From NCBI RefSeq assembly GCF_024436435.1, contig NZ_JAFMZP010000002.1, positions 124,001 through 188,000 of the forward strand: 64,000 nucleotides of DNA. Direction: 5' to 3'. Positions within the stretch are counted from its first letter, which is position 1, and the number at the start of each line of letters is the position of its first letter. Source of the DNA: Desertivirga xinjiangensis (GTDB lineage: Bacteria > Bacteroidota > Bacteroidia > Sphingobacteriales > Sphingobacteriaceae). Positions 17,555 through 27,430 of this stretch are shown here, piece after piece. Made by a program: the position numbers and the translations under genes. The notes under the pieces are model-generated. The model searched no databases. It worked only from the letters and a program-made list of their open reading frames with translations, and was not told the DNA's origin.

Positions 17555-18733
17555 TTAGGAAGCATTTCTAAAAATATTCACGATTTTTTTTATTAAAAAT
17601 CCGCCCTTTGATTCAGGTTTGAATATCTCAGATGTAATTCTTTTGGCGTGAAAGGCTTTGATTACCATGCTGTTCAGTATCTTTTCAAAGAAATTATAGA
17701 AAACCACGCTTCCCCCAAGGGTAAAGACCAATGTAAAAATTATGAACAGATCGCTGTTCCCGATACCTGAATACAAAAACAATTTGATTGAAAGCGGGAT
17801 CAGCAATAAAGTATGGATCAGATAGCAGGAGTAGGATGAGTCGCCAAGTTTGCTGAATAACCGCGGAATCTTAAAGTTAAACAACTGCTCTAGTAGCACA
17901 AATCCTGTTAAGAAAAACATGCAGGGTACACCCCATACAAGCACTCTTAGAAAAGCAAGCTTGCTGTTTTCTGACACCATGGCTGCGTCACTGATGGTAT
18001 GGCAATCAGTAAAGATAGAGCAAAGCATGAGGGCGAATCCCCCAGCAGTCAGTAGGGCAACACTGATCTTGGTTTTAATGTCCGCAGGGGAATTTTCGGA
18101 CGTAATTTGTTTAAATATGAGGCCTGCCATGATACCGAAAGCAAATTCGATTAACAGCGGAGATAACAGAAATTTGAGCAATTGATCGTGCGGATTGCTA
18201 AAGTTTCCTGCCAGGGCAAGCAGGAGTAATATACCCACAAGATAATGATACATATTCTTGCCGGCAGTTTTCAAAAGGATCGCTATAAGCATATAGAAAT
18301 AGACTTCAAGGGATAAGGACCATCCAACCGGAATCACAGGAAATATAAACTCGCTTCCGGATACCGGGAAGAAGAATATGGTCTTCCATATTTTTTCTGC
18401 ATGCAGGGCCGTCCCTTTGAACGCAGAAAGACTGAGGGAGAGGACCGACAATATCCAGTACAGGGGAATTACCCTCAATATCCTTTTTGTGATGAAATCT
18501 TTCCAGTTTCCCGACTCAATGTAGGCAGCGCTTACCATGGTCATGATGAAACCGCTGATGATATAAAAAAGATCAAGCCCGATAGCGCCCCAGTTTTCAA
18601 GGAACATATAGCTTTTTTGGATAGAGTTGTTACTATAAGGACTGTCCATGATATGAGTGTATACCACAAGGGCAACTGCAAGTGCTCTTAAACATTGGAT
18701 GGATTCTATTTTGGGTCGGTAGATGTGAGCCAT
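17555..18733 (-). CDS. Acyltransferase 3 family membrane protein (OafA/YrhL-like)
   Basis: The 392-residue protein has about ten hydrophobic helices and begins IESIQCLRALAVALVVYTHI, the family signature with the conserved histidine (H22 region). It continues with WGAIGLDLFYIISGFIM, GWSLSLEVYFY and a C-terminal SSYSCYLIHTLLL block. These enzymes O-acetylate or O-acylate surface carbohydrates. It stands alone on the minus strand, opposite the ferredoxin operon, with a broken duplicate of its 3' end just downstream. The substrate is unknown. Confidence 0.9.
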   Translation of the reverse strand: MAHIYRPKIESIQCLRALAVALVVYTHIMDSPYSNNSIQKSYMFLENWGAIGLDLFYIISGFIMTMVSAAYIESGNWKDFITKRILRVIPLYWILSVLSLSLSAFKGTALHAEKIWKTIFFFPVSGSEFIFPVIPVGWSLSLEVYFYMLIAILLKTAGKNMYHYLVGILLLLALAGNFSNPHDQLLKFLLSPLLIEFAFGIMAGLIFKQITSENSPADIKTKISVALLTAGGFALMLCSIFTDCHTISDAAMVSENSKLAFLRVLVWGVPCMFFLTGFVLLEQLFNFKIPRLFSKLGDSSYSCYLIHTLLLIPLSIKLFLYSGIGNSDLFIIFTLVFTLGGSVVFYNFFEKILNSMVIKAFHAKRITSEIFKPESKGGFLIKKIVNIFRNAS

Positions 18734-18863
18734 ATGAGAGATTTTTTCTAAAAATAATTTTTAATTTGGTGGCTTAGATCTGTGAAAATCAGATTGTAAA
18801 CGGATGTACAGGTTGGTTTACAGGAAAGATATGCTAATTTTCTAAATATTTATTCAGCAAGCG

Positions 18864-18895
18864 GTTGTGTTTGAAAAAGTAAAACTCTATATTTG
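18864..18895 (+). promoter_or_regulatory. Candidate promoter for rplU-rpmA
   Basis: GTTG (18864-18867) and a perfect TAnnTTTG box, TATATTTG (18888-18895), are spaced by 20 bp. Initiation near 18902 would leave a leader of about 20 nt. Confidence 0.72.
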
Positions 18896-18921
18896 CACCT
18901 CATTTAAAAAAATACATAATA

Positions 18922-19233
18922 ATGTACGCAATAGTAAATATAGCAGGGCAACAATTTAAGGTTGCAAAAGACCAGCAGATCTTTGTACACAGATTACAAG
19001 GTGATGAGGGCGCTAGTATTGAATTTGACAATGTATTATTAGCAGCAAATGGTAGTGATATCCAGGTAGGTGCTCCGGCATTGCAAGGCGCTAAGGTTTC
19101 CGCTAAGATCGTGTCTCATTTAAAGGGAGATAAAGTAATCGTTTTCAAGAAAAAACGCCGTAAAGGTTATAAAAAGAAAAACGGTCACCGTCAGCAATTC
19201 ACTAAAATTGAGATCACTGGTATCTCTTTATAG
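18922..19233 (+). CDS. rplU: 50S ribosomal protein L21
   Basis: The protein has 103 residues, the normal length. It starts [20 protein letters not shown] and carries the basic C-terminal signature [21 protein letters not shown] of L21, a 23S rRNA-binding protein of the large subunit. It is followed by rpmA after 77 bp, the universal L21-L27 pairing. Confidence 0.98.
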   Translation: MYAIVNIAGQQFKVAKDQQIFVHRLQGDEGASIEFDNVLLAANGSDIQVGAPALQGAKVSAKIVSHLKGDKVIVFKKKRRKGYKKKNGHRQQFTKIEITGISL

Positions 19234-19310
19234 TAGGAGGTCTGTTTCAGCAGACTTATTTAAAACAGATTGTTAAACATTTTGGGATATTCCCTTAAAA
19301 ATAAAATAAA

Positions 19311-19580
19311 ATGGCACACAAAAAAGGAGCCGGTAGTTCGAAGAACGGTCGCGAGTCGCATAGCAAACGTTTAGGTATCAAGATTTTCGGTGGTCAGAAT
19401 GCTATTGCAGGAAACATTATCGTACGTCAGCGTGGTACTAAACATCATCCGGATAAAAACGTTGGTTTAGGTAAAGATCATACTTTATTTGCGTTGATCG
19501 ACGGACAAGTCGTTTTCAAAAAGAAAGCAGATAACAAGTCTTACGTATCGGTTCTTCCGGTAGCTGCTGTTGCAGAATAG
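19311..19580 (+). CDS. rpmA: 50S ribosomal protein L27
   Basis: The 89-residue protein starts [20 protein letters not shown], the L27 signature, with the N-terminal tail that reaches toward the peptidyl transferase centre. There is no N-terminal extension of the kind cleaved in Firmicutes. It is cotranscribed with rplU and ends before a clear terminator. Confidence 0.98.
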   Translation: MAHKKGAGSSKNGRESHSKRLGIKIFGGQNAIAGNIIVRQRGTKHHPDKNVGLGKDHTLFALIDGQVVFKKKADNKSYVSVLPVAAVAE

Positions 19581-19604
19581 TAAGTACTAAGAATTTAATA
19601 GATA

Positions 19605-19637
19605 AAGAAAGCCTCGTTAGATAACGGGGCTTTTCTT
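19605..19637 (+). terminator. Terminator after rpmA
   Basis: The stem AAGAAAGCCTCGTTA / TAACGGGGCTTTTCTT has a short GA loop, one G-T pair and one shifted base. It lies 25 bp after the rpmA stop and is followed by a T-rich stretch. Confidence 0.82.
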
Positions 19638-19740
19638 GTTTGAAGGAAAATTTTGATGCTTTAGCGAGTCAGAGACTCTTTTCATTGATAGATCCGGAGA
19701 GCGCTCTGCTAACTCTCGCGGACAGAATCGCTTAGTCTCC

Positions 19741-19949
19741 AGTTTAAGGGATCAAGTGGAAAAGTTGGGGGATGTTCTTTCTTTCGTCATCCTGAACTTG
19801 TTTCAGGACCTCTTGCTTAAGCATGTCTTTTATAGTCCAAGAGTTGCCGAATCCTGAACTTGATTCAGGATCAGCATGACGACCGTTTTAAAAAGTTTGG
19901 CACTAATGCGCTTAGCCGCCCCCAACTTTTCCGCTTGATCCAGTTTAAG
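19741..19949 (+). mobile_element. MITE-like element, copy 1, with 8-bp target duplications
   Basis: The element occupies 19749-19941 (193 bp). Its ends are 23-bp inverted repeats starting GGATCAAG(T/C)GGAAAAG, 22 of 23 matching, and it is flanked on both sides by the identical octamer AGTTTAAG (19741-19748 and 19942-19949), a target-site duplication. Inside are short palindromes around CCTGAACTTG-TTCAGG. It has no coding capacity. A second copy lies inverted at 27858-28048. It sits 12 bp beyond the stop codon of the polyprenyl synthase gene. Confidence 0.9.
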
Positions 19950-19960
19950 GGTGACAGGTC

Positions 19961-20935
19961 CTAGTTTTCCCTTACCAGGAGCTCTTCGGCAAAGTGTCGC
20001 AGCGCTTTTTTCTTATCATCGCCGGCATTTACTTTTTCGAGTGCCGATAAGGCCTTCTCGGCAAATTCATTCATTTGTTCGTCAGCCAGCTGGCGCACTC
20101 CCAGGCGGTTATAGATATCGGTTACCGACCTTACTTTAGTTTCAGGATCGGCGTTCTCCTCATTTAGCCAGTAATGAAGCTCTTCCTCTTCCAGGTTCTC
20201 TGCAAGCTCGAGCGCTTTAATTAGCAAAAAGGTTTTTTTATTGGCAAGAATATCGCCGCCTACCTGTTTTCCGAACTTTTCTGGGTTCCCATATACATCC
20301 AGCAGGTCATCCTGCAGCTGAAAAGCGAGACCGAGGTTTTCACCAAACGTGTAAAGATGTTCAGCATCTTCGGGTGATGCATTCCCGATCAGGGCTCCGA
20401 TCTTCAAACTGCCCGCTAGCAATACGGCCGTTTTAAGCCTGATCATTTCGAGGTATTCCTGGACGGTAACACTATCAAGCGCCTCGAAGTTCATGTCGGT
20501 TTGCTGGCCCTCGCAGACACCTGTTGCCGTATTGTTGAAAATGCTCAATACTTCCCTTAGAATTTTATCGTCGACCCTGGCTATAAGTTCATAGGCTTTT
20601 ACCAGCATCACATCTCCGGATAAAATAGCTACGCTATCATTCCATTTCGTGTGCACCGTTTGCTTGCCTCTCCTAAGCGGTGCTTTGTCCATAATATCAT
20701 CATGCAGCAATGTGAAATTATGGAACACTTCAATGGCTACTGCAGGATCCAGGGCTTTGATGATACTGCCGTCGAATAAATCGCAGGCCATTAACAGGAG
20801 CACAGGTCGCATACGCTTGCCGCCAAGTGACATGATATAGCGTATTGGCTCGTATAGCTCGTCAGGAGCTGAAGGATACCGGCTTTCTGCGATTTGCTTA
20901 TTGATCAAATCTTGTAATTGAGGGATTGAGTACAT
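19961..20935 (-). CDS. Polyprenyl synthetase (trans-isoprenyl diphosphate synthase)
   Basis: The 324-residue soluble enzyme condenses isopentenyl diphosphate with allylic diphosphates. Both aspartate-rich motifs are present: DDIMD (79-83, followed by KAPLRRG) and DDLLD (209-213, in LGLAFQLQDDLLDVYG), and GGKRMRP occurs at 38-44. Product length (farnesyl, geranylgeranyl or octaprenyl-type for menaquinone) cannot be fixed from sequence alone. It is monocistronic, and its 3' end is bordered by a MITE-like insertion. Confidence 0.92.
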   Translation of the reverse strand: MYSIPQLQDLINKQIAESRYPSAPDELYEPIRYIMSLGGKRMRPVLLLMACDLFDGSIIKALDPAVAIEVFHNFTLLHDDIMDKAPLRRGKQTVHTKWNDSVAILSGDVMLVKAYELIARVDDKILREVLSIFNNTATGVCEGQQTDMNFEALDSVTVQEYLEMIRLKTAVLLAGSLKIGALIGNASPEDAEHLYTFGENLGLAFQLQDDLLDVYGNPEKFGKQVGGDILANKKTFLLIKALELAENLEEEELHYWLNEENADPETKVRSVTDIYNRLGVRQLADEQMNEFAEKALSALEKVNAGDDKKKALRHFAEELLVREN

Positions 20936-21096
20936 ATATTATTTGCCAATAGACTAATGAGGCGAAGTTATAAGATATATCTTTTATCTGCCTTCATTTA
21001 ATTGATTAATTACCTTTGGACTTGAAATTATACGGTTTAATAACCGTGTTTTAACAAAAAGGTTTATCGCATCACCAACATAAGAGTTCCTTGCTA

Positions 21097-21128
21097 TTGG
21101 GGCAAATTTTTTGCTAAATTTAGTTTTG
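21097..21128 (+). promoter_or_regulatory. Surviving promoter of the broken aldehyde dehydrogenase gene
   Basis: TTG (21097-21099) and a perfect -7 box TAGTTTTG (21121-21128) are spaced by 21 bp, 10 bp before the original start codon. The promoter appears intact although the gene is destroyed. Confidence 0.55.
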
Positions 21129-21138
21129 AGGATAAAAA

Positions 21139-22211
21139 ATGGACTTTTTAACAGGCTTAGAACTGGAACATATAAATCCGGGCGTTGGGACAGGAGCTAA
21201 AAATGGTTGGATTCATCCGAATCTCGGTTTGGGCCTGGAATGCTATGATTGCCCTGGTTTGCGGCGATGTATGCATGTGGAAGCCTTCCCATAAAACACC
21301 TCTTACTGCTGTTGCCTGCCAGATGATCGTAGCTGATGTATTTAAGCAAAATAACATGCCCGAAGGAATTTCGTCGATTGTTAACGGCGACAGGCATGTT
21401 GGCGAGTGGCTGGCGAAGGACGCTCGGGTCGCATTAGTGTCTGCCACGGGATCAACGGCTATGGGAAAGAGTGTGGCCGGGCTTGTTGCACATCGACTGG
21501 GACGTAGCCTGCTTGAACTCGGCAGTAATAATGCTATAATGATTTCTGCTGATGCAGATCTGGATATGGCTTTGCAGGCCTCGGTGTTCGGCGCTGTGGG
21601 GACTGCAGGTCAACGCTGCACTTCTACGCGTCGCCTGATCATTCATTCTTCCGTATATTCAGAGTTAGCGAAAAACTTGTCCATGCTTATCGGCAATTGA
21701 AAGTGGGCGATCCCCTGGATGAAAATATTCATATGGGGCCGCTCATAGACCAGGATGCGGTGAAAACCTACCTTGATGCGATTGAAGCATGTAAACTGCA
21801 GGGAGGGAAATTTATTGTTGACGGAGGTGTTTTGGAAGGTGAGGGTTTTGAGAGTGGTTGTTATGTTAAACCCTGTATTGCAGAAGTGAGCAGTGGTTTG
21901 CCTATTGTAGATATGGAAACTTTTGCGCTGCTACTTTATATTATGAAGTATGACTCTATTGAGGAAGCGATAGCTATGCAGAATTCGGTTTCCCAGGGGC
22001 TTGCTTCTTCAATTATGTCTTTAAATATGAGAGAGACAGAGTTGTTTTTATCGGCTGCGGGCTCTGATTGTGGGATAGCTAACGTGAAACGGGCGGAGGC
22101 AGGGAATCAGGGTCGGATGCCTGGAAAGTGTATATGCGGAGGCAGACGACTACTATCAATTATGGAAGGGGTATTCCGCTGGCGCAGGGGATCAGGTTTG
22201 AAATTGAGTAG
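21139..22211 (+). pseudogene. Aldehyde dehydrogenase (L-aminoadipate-semialdehyde dehydrogenase-like), broken
   Basis: The original N-terminus survives (MDFLTGLELEHINPGVGTGA, from ATG 21139). It is joined out of frame to ISVWAWNAMIALVCGDVCMW at about 21210, so roughly 130 codons are missing. The next frame carries LGRSLLELGSNNAI and GAVGTAGQRCTSTRRL, with the catalytic cysteine block, then shifts near 21660 into LVHAYRQLKVGDPLDENI. A further deletion after SDCGIANV loses the glycine-rich segment and shifts to [16 protein letters not shown], ending at TAG 22209-22211. Three lesions make function impossible; the parts fit the AmaB/PcD (ALDH7) family of lysine breakdown. The two open segments (21185-21700, 21697-22278) should not be read as separate genes. 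Confidence 0.93.
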
Positions 22212-22313
22212 TATAGTTTCAACACAGAGAACGCGGAGGATACAGAGAGACACGGAGGCATGTTTGCGTGTGCCTTAGTTGACAGAATCTACTGCAGGCT
22301 TGAAAAAAAATCC

Positions 22314-22321
22314 TATTTTTG
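22314..22321 (+). promoter_or_regulatory. Candidate -7 box (TATTTTTG) for thrS operon
   Basis: TATTTTTG fits TAnnTTTG, 54 bp upstream of the thrS ATG. No good -33 box was found, so the call is tentative. Confidence 0.4.
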
Positions 22322-22375
22322 CCAGCCAGCCGGAATAGTACCGGTTGTTCAACATTAATTAAATCATAGTTGTAG

Positions 22376-24301
22376 ATGATTAATATTACACTTCCTGATG
22401 GTTCTGTTCGTGAATATGAAAAAGGAACTTCATCCTATCAAATTGCATTATCAATATCCGAAGGATTAGCAAGAAACGTACTAGCTGCCGAAGTGAACGG
22501 CGAAGTTTGGGATGCTGCACGTCCGATCGAAACGGATTCGACCGTTAAATTGCTGACCTGGAATGATACCCAGGGCAAATCAACTTTCTGGCATTCATCG
22601 GCTCACCTCATGGCCGAAGCCCTAGAGGCTTTATATCCCGGAACGAAGTTCGGTATCGGGCCCGCTATCGAGACCGGTTTCTACTATGATGTAGATTTCG
22701 GCGACCGCGACTTTTCTTCCGACGATTTCAAGAAAATAGAGGATAAGATCATGGAGCTGGCAAAAACGAAGTCAGAGTTTGTGAGAAAACCGGTGAGCAA
22801 AGCAGATGCTGAAGCTTACTTCAATGAAAAGGGCGATGAATACAAACTGGACCTGATCAAGGATCTTCCTGATGGTTCTATAACTTTCTATACACAAGGT
22901 AAGTTTACGGATCTCTGCCGGGGACCGCATATCCCGAATACAGGATTCGTCAAAGCTGTAAAACTAATGAACGTGGCCGGGGCTTACTGGCGTGGCGATG
23001 AGAGCCGCAAGCAGCTGACCCGTATCTATGGCGTAACTTTTCCAAAACAAAGTGAGCTAACAGATTATCTTAAGATGATCGAAGAAGCTAAAAAGCGTGA
23101 TCACCGCAAGCTTGGAAAAGAGCTTGAGTTGTTTGCTTTTTCTGAGAAGGTGGGAATGGGGCTGCCATTATGGTTGCCTAAAGGAACTGCTCTGCGGGAA
23201 AAACTGGTAAGGTTCCTTCAGAAGGCCCAGGAAAAAGCAGGTTACGAGCAGGTAATTACCCCGCATATCGCCCATAAAAACTTATACATCACTTCCGGCC
23301 ATTATGATAAATATGGTGCGGATTCTTTCCAGCCAATAAAGACGCCGCAGGAAGGAGAGGAGTTTTTCTTAAAGCCGATGAACTGCCCTCACCATTGCGA
23401 GATCTATAAGACTAAACCCCGTTCTTACAAGGACCTGCCGGTCCGTTTTGCTGAATTTGGTACTGTTTACCGCTATGAGCAAAGTGGGGAGCTGCATGGT
23501 TTAACCCGGGTTCGTGGTTTTACTCAGGACGATGCGCATTTATTCTGCCGTCCGGATCAGGTAAAAGAAGAATTTAAAAAAGTAATTGACCTGGTATTAT
23601 ACGTTTTCAAATCCCTGGGCTTTGATGACTATATAGCACAGGTGTCTTTGCGTGATCCTGAAAACACTATTAAGTATATTGGATCGGATGAAAACTGGAG
23701 GCTTGCCGAGACTGCCATTATTGAAGCAGCCGCTGAAAAAGGGCTGCCGACAGTGGTTGAATTCGGAGAAGCTGCATTTTATGGGCCCAAACTAGACTTT
23801 ATGGTAAAGGACGCCTTAGGCAGAAAATGGCAGCTTGGAACTATCCAGGTGGATTATAACTTACCTGAGCGCTTTGAACTGGAGTATACCGGAAGTGATA
23901 ACCAGAAACATCGTCCGGTAATGATACACAGAGCGCCTTTTGGTTCCCTCGAGCGTTTCGTAGCGGTGCTGATAGAGCATTGTGCCGGAAACTTCCCTCT
24001 GTGGTTAAGTCCGGAGCAATTTATCGTTCTTCCTATTTCTGAAAAGTACGAAGATTATGCAAAAAAAGTTTTGGAATCCCTTAATAATTCCGATATTCGC
24101 GGGCTGATTGACTTGCGGGATGAAAAAATCGGCAGGAAAATCAGGGATGCGGAGGTCAAAAAGATCCCGTATATGCTGATCATTGGTGAAAAAGAAATGG
24201 CGGAAGGAGTAGTTTCACTACGGAAACATGGCCAGGGCGATTTAGGAAGTATGACAGCAGAACAATTTAAGAGTCAATTAATTACAGAAATAACCGTTTA
24301 A
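22376..24301 (+). CDS. thrS: Threonine--tRNA ligase
   Basis: The 641-residue protein has an N-terminal TGS domain (residues 1-62) and an editing domain with the HSSAH motif (H73 and H77). The class II catalytic core includes [10 protein letters not shown] (about 336-345, with the zinc-ligand cysteine), and a C-terminal anticodon-binding domain follows. It is the first gene of the thrS-infC-rpmI-rplT cluster conserved across many bacteria. Confidence 0.98.
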   Translation: MINITLPDGSVREYEKGTSSYQIALSISEGLARNVLAAEVNGEVWDAARPIETDSTVKLLTWNDTQGKSTFWHSSAHLMAEALEALYPGTKFGIGPAIETGFYYDVDFGDRDFSSDDFKKIEDKIMELAKTKSEFVRKPVSKADAEAYFNEKGDEYKLDLIKDLPDGSITFYTQGKFTDLCRGPHIPNTGFVKAVKLMNVAGAYWRGDESRKQLTRIYGVTFPKQSELTDYLKMIEEAKKRDHRKLGKELELFAFSEKVGMGLPLWLPKGTALREKLVRFLQKAQEKAGYEQVITPHIAHKNLYITSGHYDKYGADSFQPIKTPQEGEEFFLKPMNCPHHCEIYKTKPRSYKDLPVRFAEFGTVYRYEQSGELHGLTRVRGFTQDDAHLFCRPDQVKEEFKKVIDLVLYVFKSLGFDDYIAQVSLRDPENTIKYIGSDENWRLAETAIIEAAAEKGLPTVVEFGEAAFYGPKLDFMVKDALGRKWQLGTIQVDYNLPERFELEYTGSDNQKHRPVMIHRAPFGSLERFVAVLIEHCAGNFPLWLSPEQFIVLPISEKYEDYAKKVLESLNNSDIRGLIDLRDEKIGRKIRDAEVKKIPYMLIIGEKEMAEGVVSLRKHGQGDLGSMTAEQFKSQLITEITV

Positions 24302-24314
24302 ATAAAAAACAAAT

Positions 24315-24884
24315 TTGGCATTAGGAAGACCAGGTTTTAACAGAGGGCCAAGACCTCCGTTTAAGAAAAAAGAGGCTGAACACAATATTAACGAGTTCAT
24401 CAGGGCACCGCAGGTACGTCTGGTCGGTGAGAATGTTGAACAAGGTGTGTTTTCTTTGAGCGAAGCACGTGCAATAGCTGAAGAACAGGAACTTGATTTG
24501 GTTGAAATCTCTCCAAACGCGAATCCTCCGGTTTGTAAAGTAATTGACTATAACAAGTTTATCTACGAGCAAAAGAAGAAGCTTAAAGAGATAAAAGCAA
24601 ATGCTAAACAAACGGTGATAAAGGAGATCCGTTTTGGGCCTAACACCAATGAGCACGATTTCCAGTTTAAACTGAAGCATGCGATCAGCTTTTTGGAAGA
24701 TGGTGAAAAGGTTCGGGCTTATGTTCACTTTAAAGGCCGTGCCATTGTGTATAAAGAGCAAGGGGAAATTCTTTTGCTGAAGTTTGCACAAGCACTTGAA
24801 GAGGTGGGAAAAGTAGAGCAGTTGCCGAAATTAGAGGGAAAACGAATGTTTTTAATCGTTGGTCCCAAAACAGGTAAGAAATAA
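24315..24884 (+). CDS. infC: Translation initiation factor IF-3, with TTG start
   Basis: The 189-residue protein has the IF-3 N-domain ([26 protein letters not shown]), linker ([20 protein letters not shown]) and C-domain ([20 protein letters not shown]). The start is TTG at 24315; no ATG or GTG occurs in frame before the conserved N-domain, so a rare initiation codon is required. IF-3 discriminates against non-canonical starts, and in other bacteria infC uses a rare start for autoregulation; the same is plausible here. It is 13 bp after thrS. Confidence 0.96.
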   Translation: MALGRPGFNRGPRPPFKKKEAEHNINEFIRAPQVRLVGENVEQGVFSLSEARAIAEEQELDLVEISPNANPPVCKVIDYNKFIYEQKKKLKEIKANAKQTVIKEIRFGPNTNEHDFQFKLKHAISFLEDGEKVRAYVHFKGRAIVYKEQGEILLLKFAQALEEVGKVEQLPKLEGKRMFLIVGPKTGKK

Positions 24885-24908
24885 TTAACAGGTCAAAATA
24901 AATAGGTT

Positions 24909-25109
24909 ATGCCAAAAATGAAAACCAATTCCAGTGCTAAAAAGCGTTTTAAGCTTACTGGAACAGGTAAAGTTAAGAGGAAGAATGCATTCATGAGTCA
25001 CATCTTAACTAAGATGTCTACTAAGCGTAAGCGTGCCTTAGGTCAATCAAGTCTGGTATCAGATGGTGACATGGGTAACGTAAAACGTATGCTTTGCATC
25101 GGAAAGTAA
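24909..25109 (+). CDS. rpmI: 50S ribosomal protein L35
   Basis: The 66-residue, strongly basic protein starts [20 protein letters not shown], the L35 signature. It lies 24 bp after infC and precedes rplT in the expected order. Confidence 0.98.
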   Translation: MPKMKTNSSAKKRFKLTGTGKVKRKNAFMSHILTKMSTKRKRALGQSSLVSDGDMGNVKRMLCIGK

Positions 25110-25234
25110 GACCTGCATTATTCAGGTTATGTCTGAATTAAATTAAGGATTCAGACAATTAATTAAATTTTAACCCGGCCTTCGGTTGTAAGTTTGCTGA
25201 GAAACGCAGCGCCGCCCGCCAAAAATCAAAACAA

Positions 25235-25579
25235 ATGCCACGTTCGGTTAACGCAGTTGCGTCAAGACGCAGAAGAAAAAAGATCTTAAAATTAGCCAAG
25301 GGTTATTACGGATCAAGAAGCAAAGTTTACACTATTGCTAAAAACACGGTTGAAAAAGGTTTGCAATATGCTTACCGTGACCGTAAAACCAAAAAGAGAG
25401 AGTTCAGAGCATTATGGATTCAGCGTATTAACGCTGCTGCTCGTCAGAACGGATTATCTTACTCACAATTAATTGGAAAGTTAGCTGCTAAAGAAATCGG
25501 TTTAAACCGTAAGGTATTAGCTGATTTAGCGATGAATGAGCCTGCAGCTTTCAAAGCAATTGTTGATGCAGTAAAATAA
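25235..25579 (+). CDS. rplT: 50S ribosomal protein L20
   Basis: The 114-residue protein starts [20 protein letters not shown] and contains [24 protein letters not shown], diagnostic of L20, which is essential for early 50S assembly. A 125-bp gap separates it from rpmI, larger than other gaps in the operon, which leaves room for an L20 autoregulatory leader, though no specific structure was established. A terminator follows. Confidence 0.98.
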   Translation: MPRSVNAVASRRRRKKILKLAKGYYGSRSKVYTIAKNTVEKGLQYAYRDRKTKKREFRALWIQRINAAARQNGLSYSQLIGKLAAKEIGLNRKVLADLAMNEPAAFKAIVDAVK

Positions 25580-25596
25580 ACCAGCAATAAAAAATT

Positions 25597-25629
25597 AAAA
25601 AGGGAACCCAAAACGGTTCCCTTTTTTTG
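25597..25629 (+). terminator. Terminator of the thrS-infC-rpmI-rplT operon
   Basis: The stem AAAAAGGGAACC / GGTTCCCTTTTT with a CAAAAC loop is followed by a T run, 18 bp after the rplT stop codon. Confidence 0.92.
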
Positions 25630-25694
25630 TGCACTTTGTATTCGTAGCTTTAATATTCTTTAGTATTGTTTAATATTACTACTTAATTTTATCT

Positions 25695-26615
25695 ATGGAT
25701 TTTGGAAAGATACCCGAAGAGCAGTTGCCAGAGGTTCAGTTTGCTCTTCCCGCCGATTCTCTATTTACAAATGAGGTTTTGAAACAGGCGGGTAAGCCTG
25801 CACAACCACAGATCTATATAGGTTGCGCAAAGTGGGGAAGAAAAGAGTGGGTGGGCCTTATTTATCCTCCAAAAACGAAAGAGGCTACTTTTTTAGATGA
25901 GTATGTAAAGCATTTTAACTCTATTGAGCTGAATGCTGTTTTCTATAACATGCCTAAAAAGGAGCAGATCAGAACCTGGAGAGAAAAGGCAGAGGCGGTA
26001 AGGACCGATTTTAAGTTCTGCCCCAAGTTTACGCGGGGTATCAGCCATATACGCCGTTTAAAAAATGCGGAGGAGGATACTAACCGTTATCTTGAAAGTA
26101 TTTATGAATTTGGACCATATTTAGGTGCTTCATTTTTGCAGTTGGCTGATAATTTTGGTCCTGCTAATTTTGAGGTATTGAGAGCGTACCTGCAGTACCT
26201 GCCTCATGATTTTGAGATCTTCGTGGAAGTTCGGCATAGTGCATGGTTTGAAGACGCCGCTGCCAGGAACGACTTCTTCGGCATGTTGAAAGACTTAAAA
26301 AAAGGCGCTATTATTACAGATGCCAGCGGCAGAAGGGATTGCGTACATATGGAACTAACCACACCTCAGGCCTTCATTCGCTTCGTGGGCAACGGCCTGC
26401 ATCCCACAGATTATGTCAGGATCGATGCATGGGTTGACAGAATTAGCAGCTGGGTGGACAAGGGGCTGCAGGAGGTCTATTTTTTTCTACACCAGCACGA
26501 CGAGAAGGATACTCCTGTCCTCGGCGACTACACAGTGAGGAAGTTCAATGAAAAGCTTTCCGGTAGTTTGGCCGCTCCCATTTTTGTAAATCAAAGCCCA
26601 CAACTTTTTACATAA
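25695..26615 (+). CDS. DUF72 family protein (YecE-like)
   Basis: The 306-residue protein has the DUF72 TIM-barrel signature: IYIGCAKWGRKEWVGLIYPP, FNSIELNAVFYNMPKKEQIRTW, KFCPKFTRGISHIRRL, then VEVRHSAWF and FIRFVGN. The family is widespread but its activity is not established. It has its own unit after the rplT terminator and is followed by a peroxiredoxin gene after 87 bp. Confidence 0.9.
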   Translation: MDFGKIPEEQLPEVQFALPADSLFTNEVLKQAGKPAQPQIYIGCAKWGRKEWVGLIYPPKTKEATFLDEYVKHFNSIELNAVFYNMPKKEQIRTWREKAEAVRTDFKFCPKFTRGISHIRRLKNAEEDTNRYLESIYEFGPYLGASFLQLADNFGPANFEVLRAYLQYLPHDFEIFVEVRHSAWFEDAAARNDFFGMLKDLKKGAIITDASGRRDCVHMELTTPQAFIRFVGNGLHPTDYVRIDAWVDRISSWVDKGLQEVYFFLHQHDEKDTPVLGDYTVRKFNEKLSGSLAAPIFVNQSPQLFT

Positions 26616-26702
26616 GTTTTATAAATTGTATGCCAGAATAAGAATAAAACCTATTACTTTAGTAGAGTTAGATATTTTCTTAAACTTAAAAAGATTTATA
26701 CT

Positions 26703-27338
26703 ATGAGCTTACGATTAGGCGATACCGCCCCCAACTTTAAAGCACAAACATCCTTAGGTGAAATTGATTTTTACGAATATCTTGGTGATAGCTGGGCAGT
26801 GTTATTTTCACACCCTGCAGATTACACGCCGGTATGTACTACTGAATTAGGCAGGACCGCTGCATTAAATAACGAATTTAAAAAACGAAATGTAAAGGTC
26901 TTAGCCCTGAGCGTGGATCCTATCGATAAACATCAGGGATGGATTCAGGACATCAACGAAACCCAGGGTGTAGAAGTCGACTTCCCGCTTATTGCAGATG
27001 AAAACAAGGAAATTTCTGAAGCCTATGGCATGATCCACCCAAATGCTTCTGAAACAGCTACAGTAAGGTCGCTTTTTATCATTGCGCCTGATAAGAAGAT
27101 TAAACTGATCATATCTTATCCTGCCTCTACGGGTCGTAACTTCCAGGAGATCCTTCGTGTGATCGATTCTCTGCAGTTAACAGCAAATTACAGTGTGGCA
27201 ACACCTGCGGATTGGAAAGAAGGCGAAGATGTGGTAGTTACTCCGGCAATCAAGACGGAAGATATTCCGGCGCGTTTTCCGAAGGGGCACCGTATAGTGA
27301 AACCATATCTGCGTTTTACTCCTCAACCGGATAAATAA
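26703..27338 (+). CDS. Peroxiredoxin, Prx6 (1-Cys) type
   Basis: The 211-residue thiol peroxidase reduces H2O2 and organic peroxides. The active-site block HPADYTPVCTTELGR places the peroxidatic cysteine at C45, and the long C-terminal part (LTANYSVATPADWKEGEDVV, RFPKGHRIVKPYLRFTPQP) is typical of the Prx6/AhpC-TSA subfamily. No second conserved resolving cysteine is present. A hairpin follows the gene. Confidence 0.93.
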   Translation: MSLRLGDTAPNFKAQTSLGEIDFYEYLGDSWAVLFSHPADYTPVCTTELGRTAALNNEFKKRNVKVLALSVDPIDKHQGWIQDINETQGVEVDFPLIADENKEISEAYGMIHPNASETATVRSLFIIAPDKKIKLIISYPASTGRNFQEILRVIDSLQLTANYSVATPADWKEGEDVVVTPAIKTEDIPARFPKGHRIVKPYLRFTPQPDK

Positions 27339-27351
27339 ATAAGAATCTTGT

Positions 27352-27382
27352 GATTTACGGTTGTTTATATCAACCGTAAATC
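27352..27382 (+). terminator. Hairpin after peroxiredoxin gene
   Basis: A perfect 12-bp stem, GATTTACGGTTG / CAACCGTAAATC, with a 7-nt loop starts 13 bp after the stop codon. Only a weak T-run follows (TGAGTTTAAT), so its terminator strength is uncertain. Confidence 0.65.
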
Positions 27383-27430
27383 TGAGTTTAATCATTGTCA
27401 AACCGGAGGAAATTTTTATACAATGAATAA

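Noticed and set aside
22212-22275. ACAGAG/ACACGGAGG-rich stretch after the aldehyde dehydrogenase remnant
   Set aside because: Looks like a short low-complexity string; too brief and irregular to call a repeat array or CRISPR.
21697-22278. 193-codon ORF as a separate gene
   Set aside because: It is the frameshifted C-terminal part of the broken aldehyde dehydrogenase and reads into unrelated sequence at its end.
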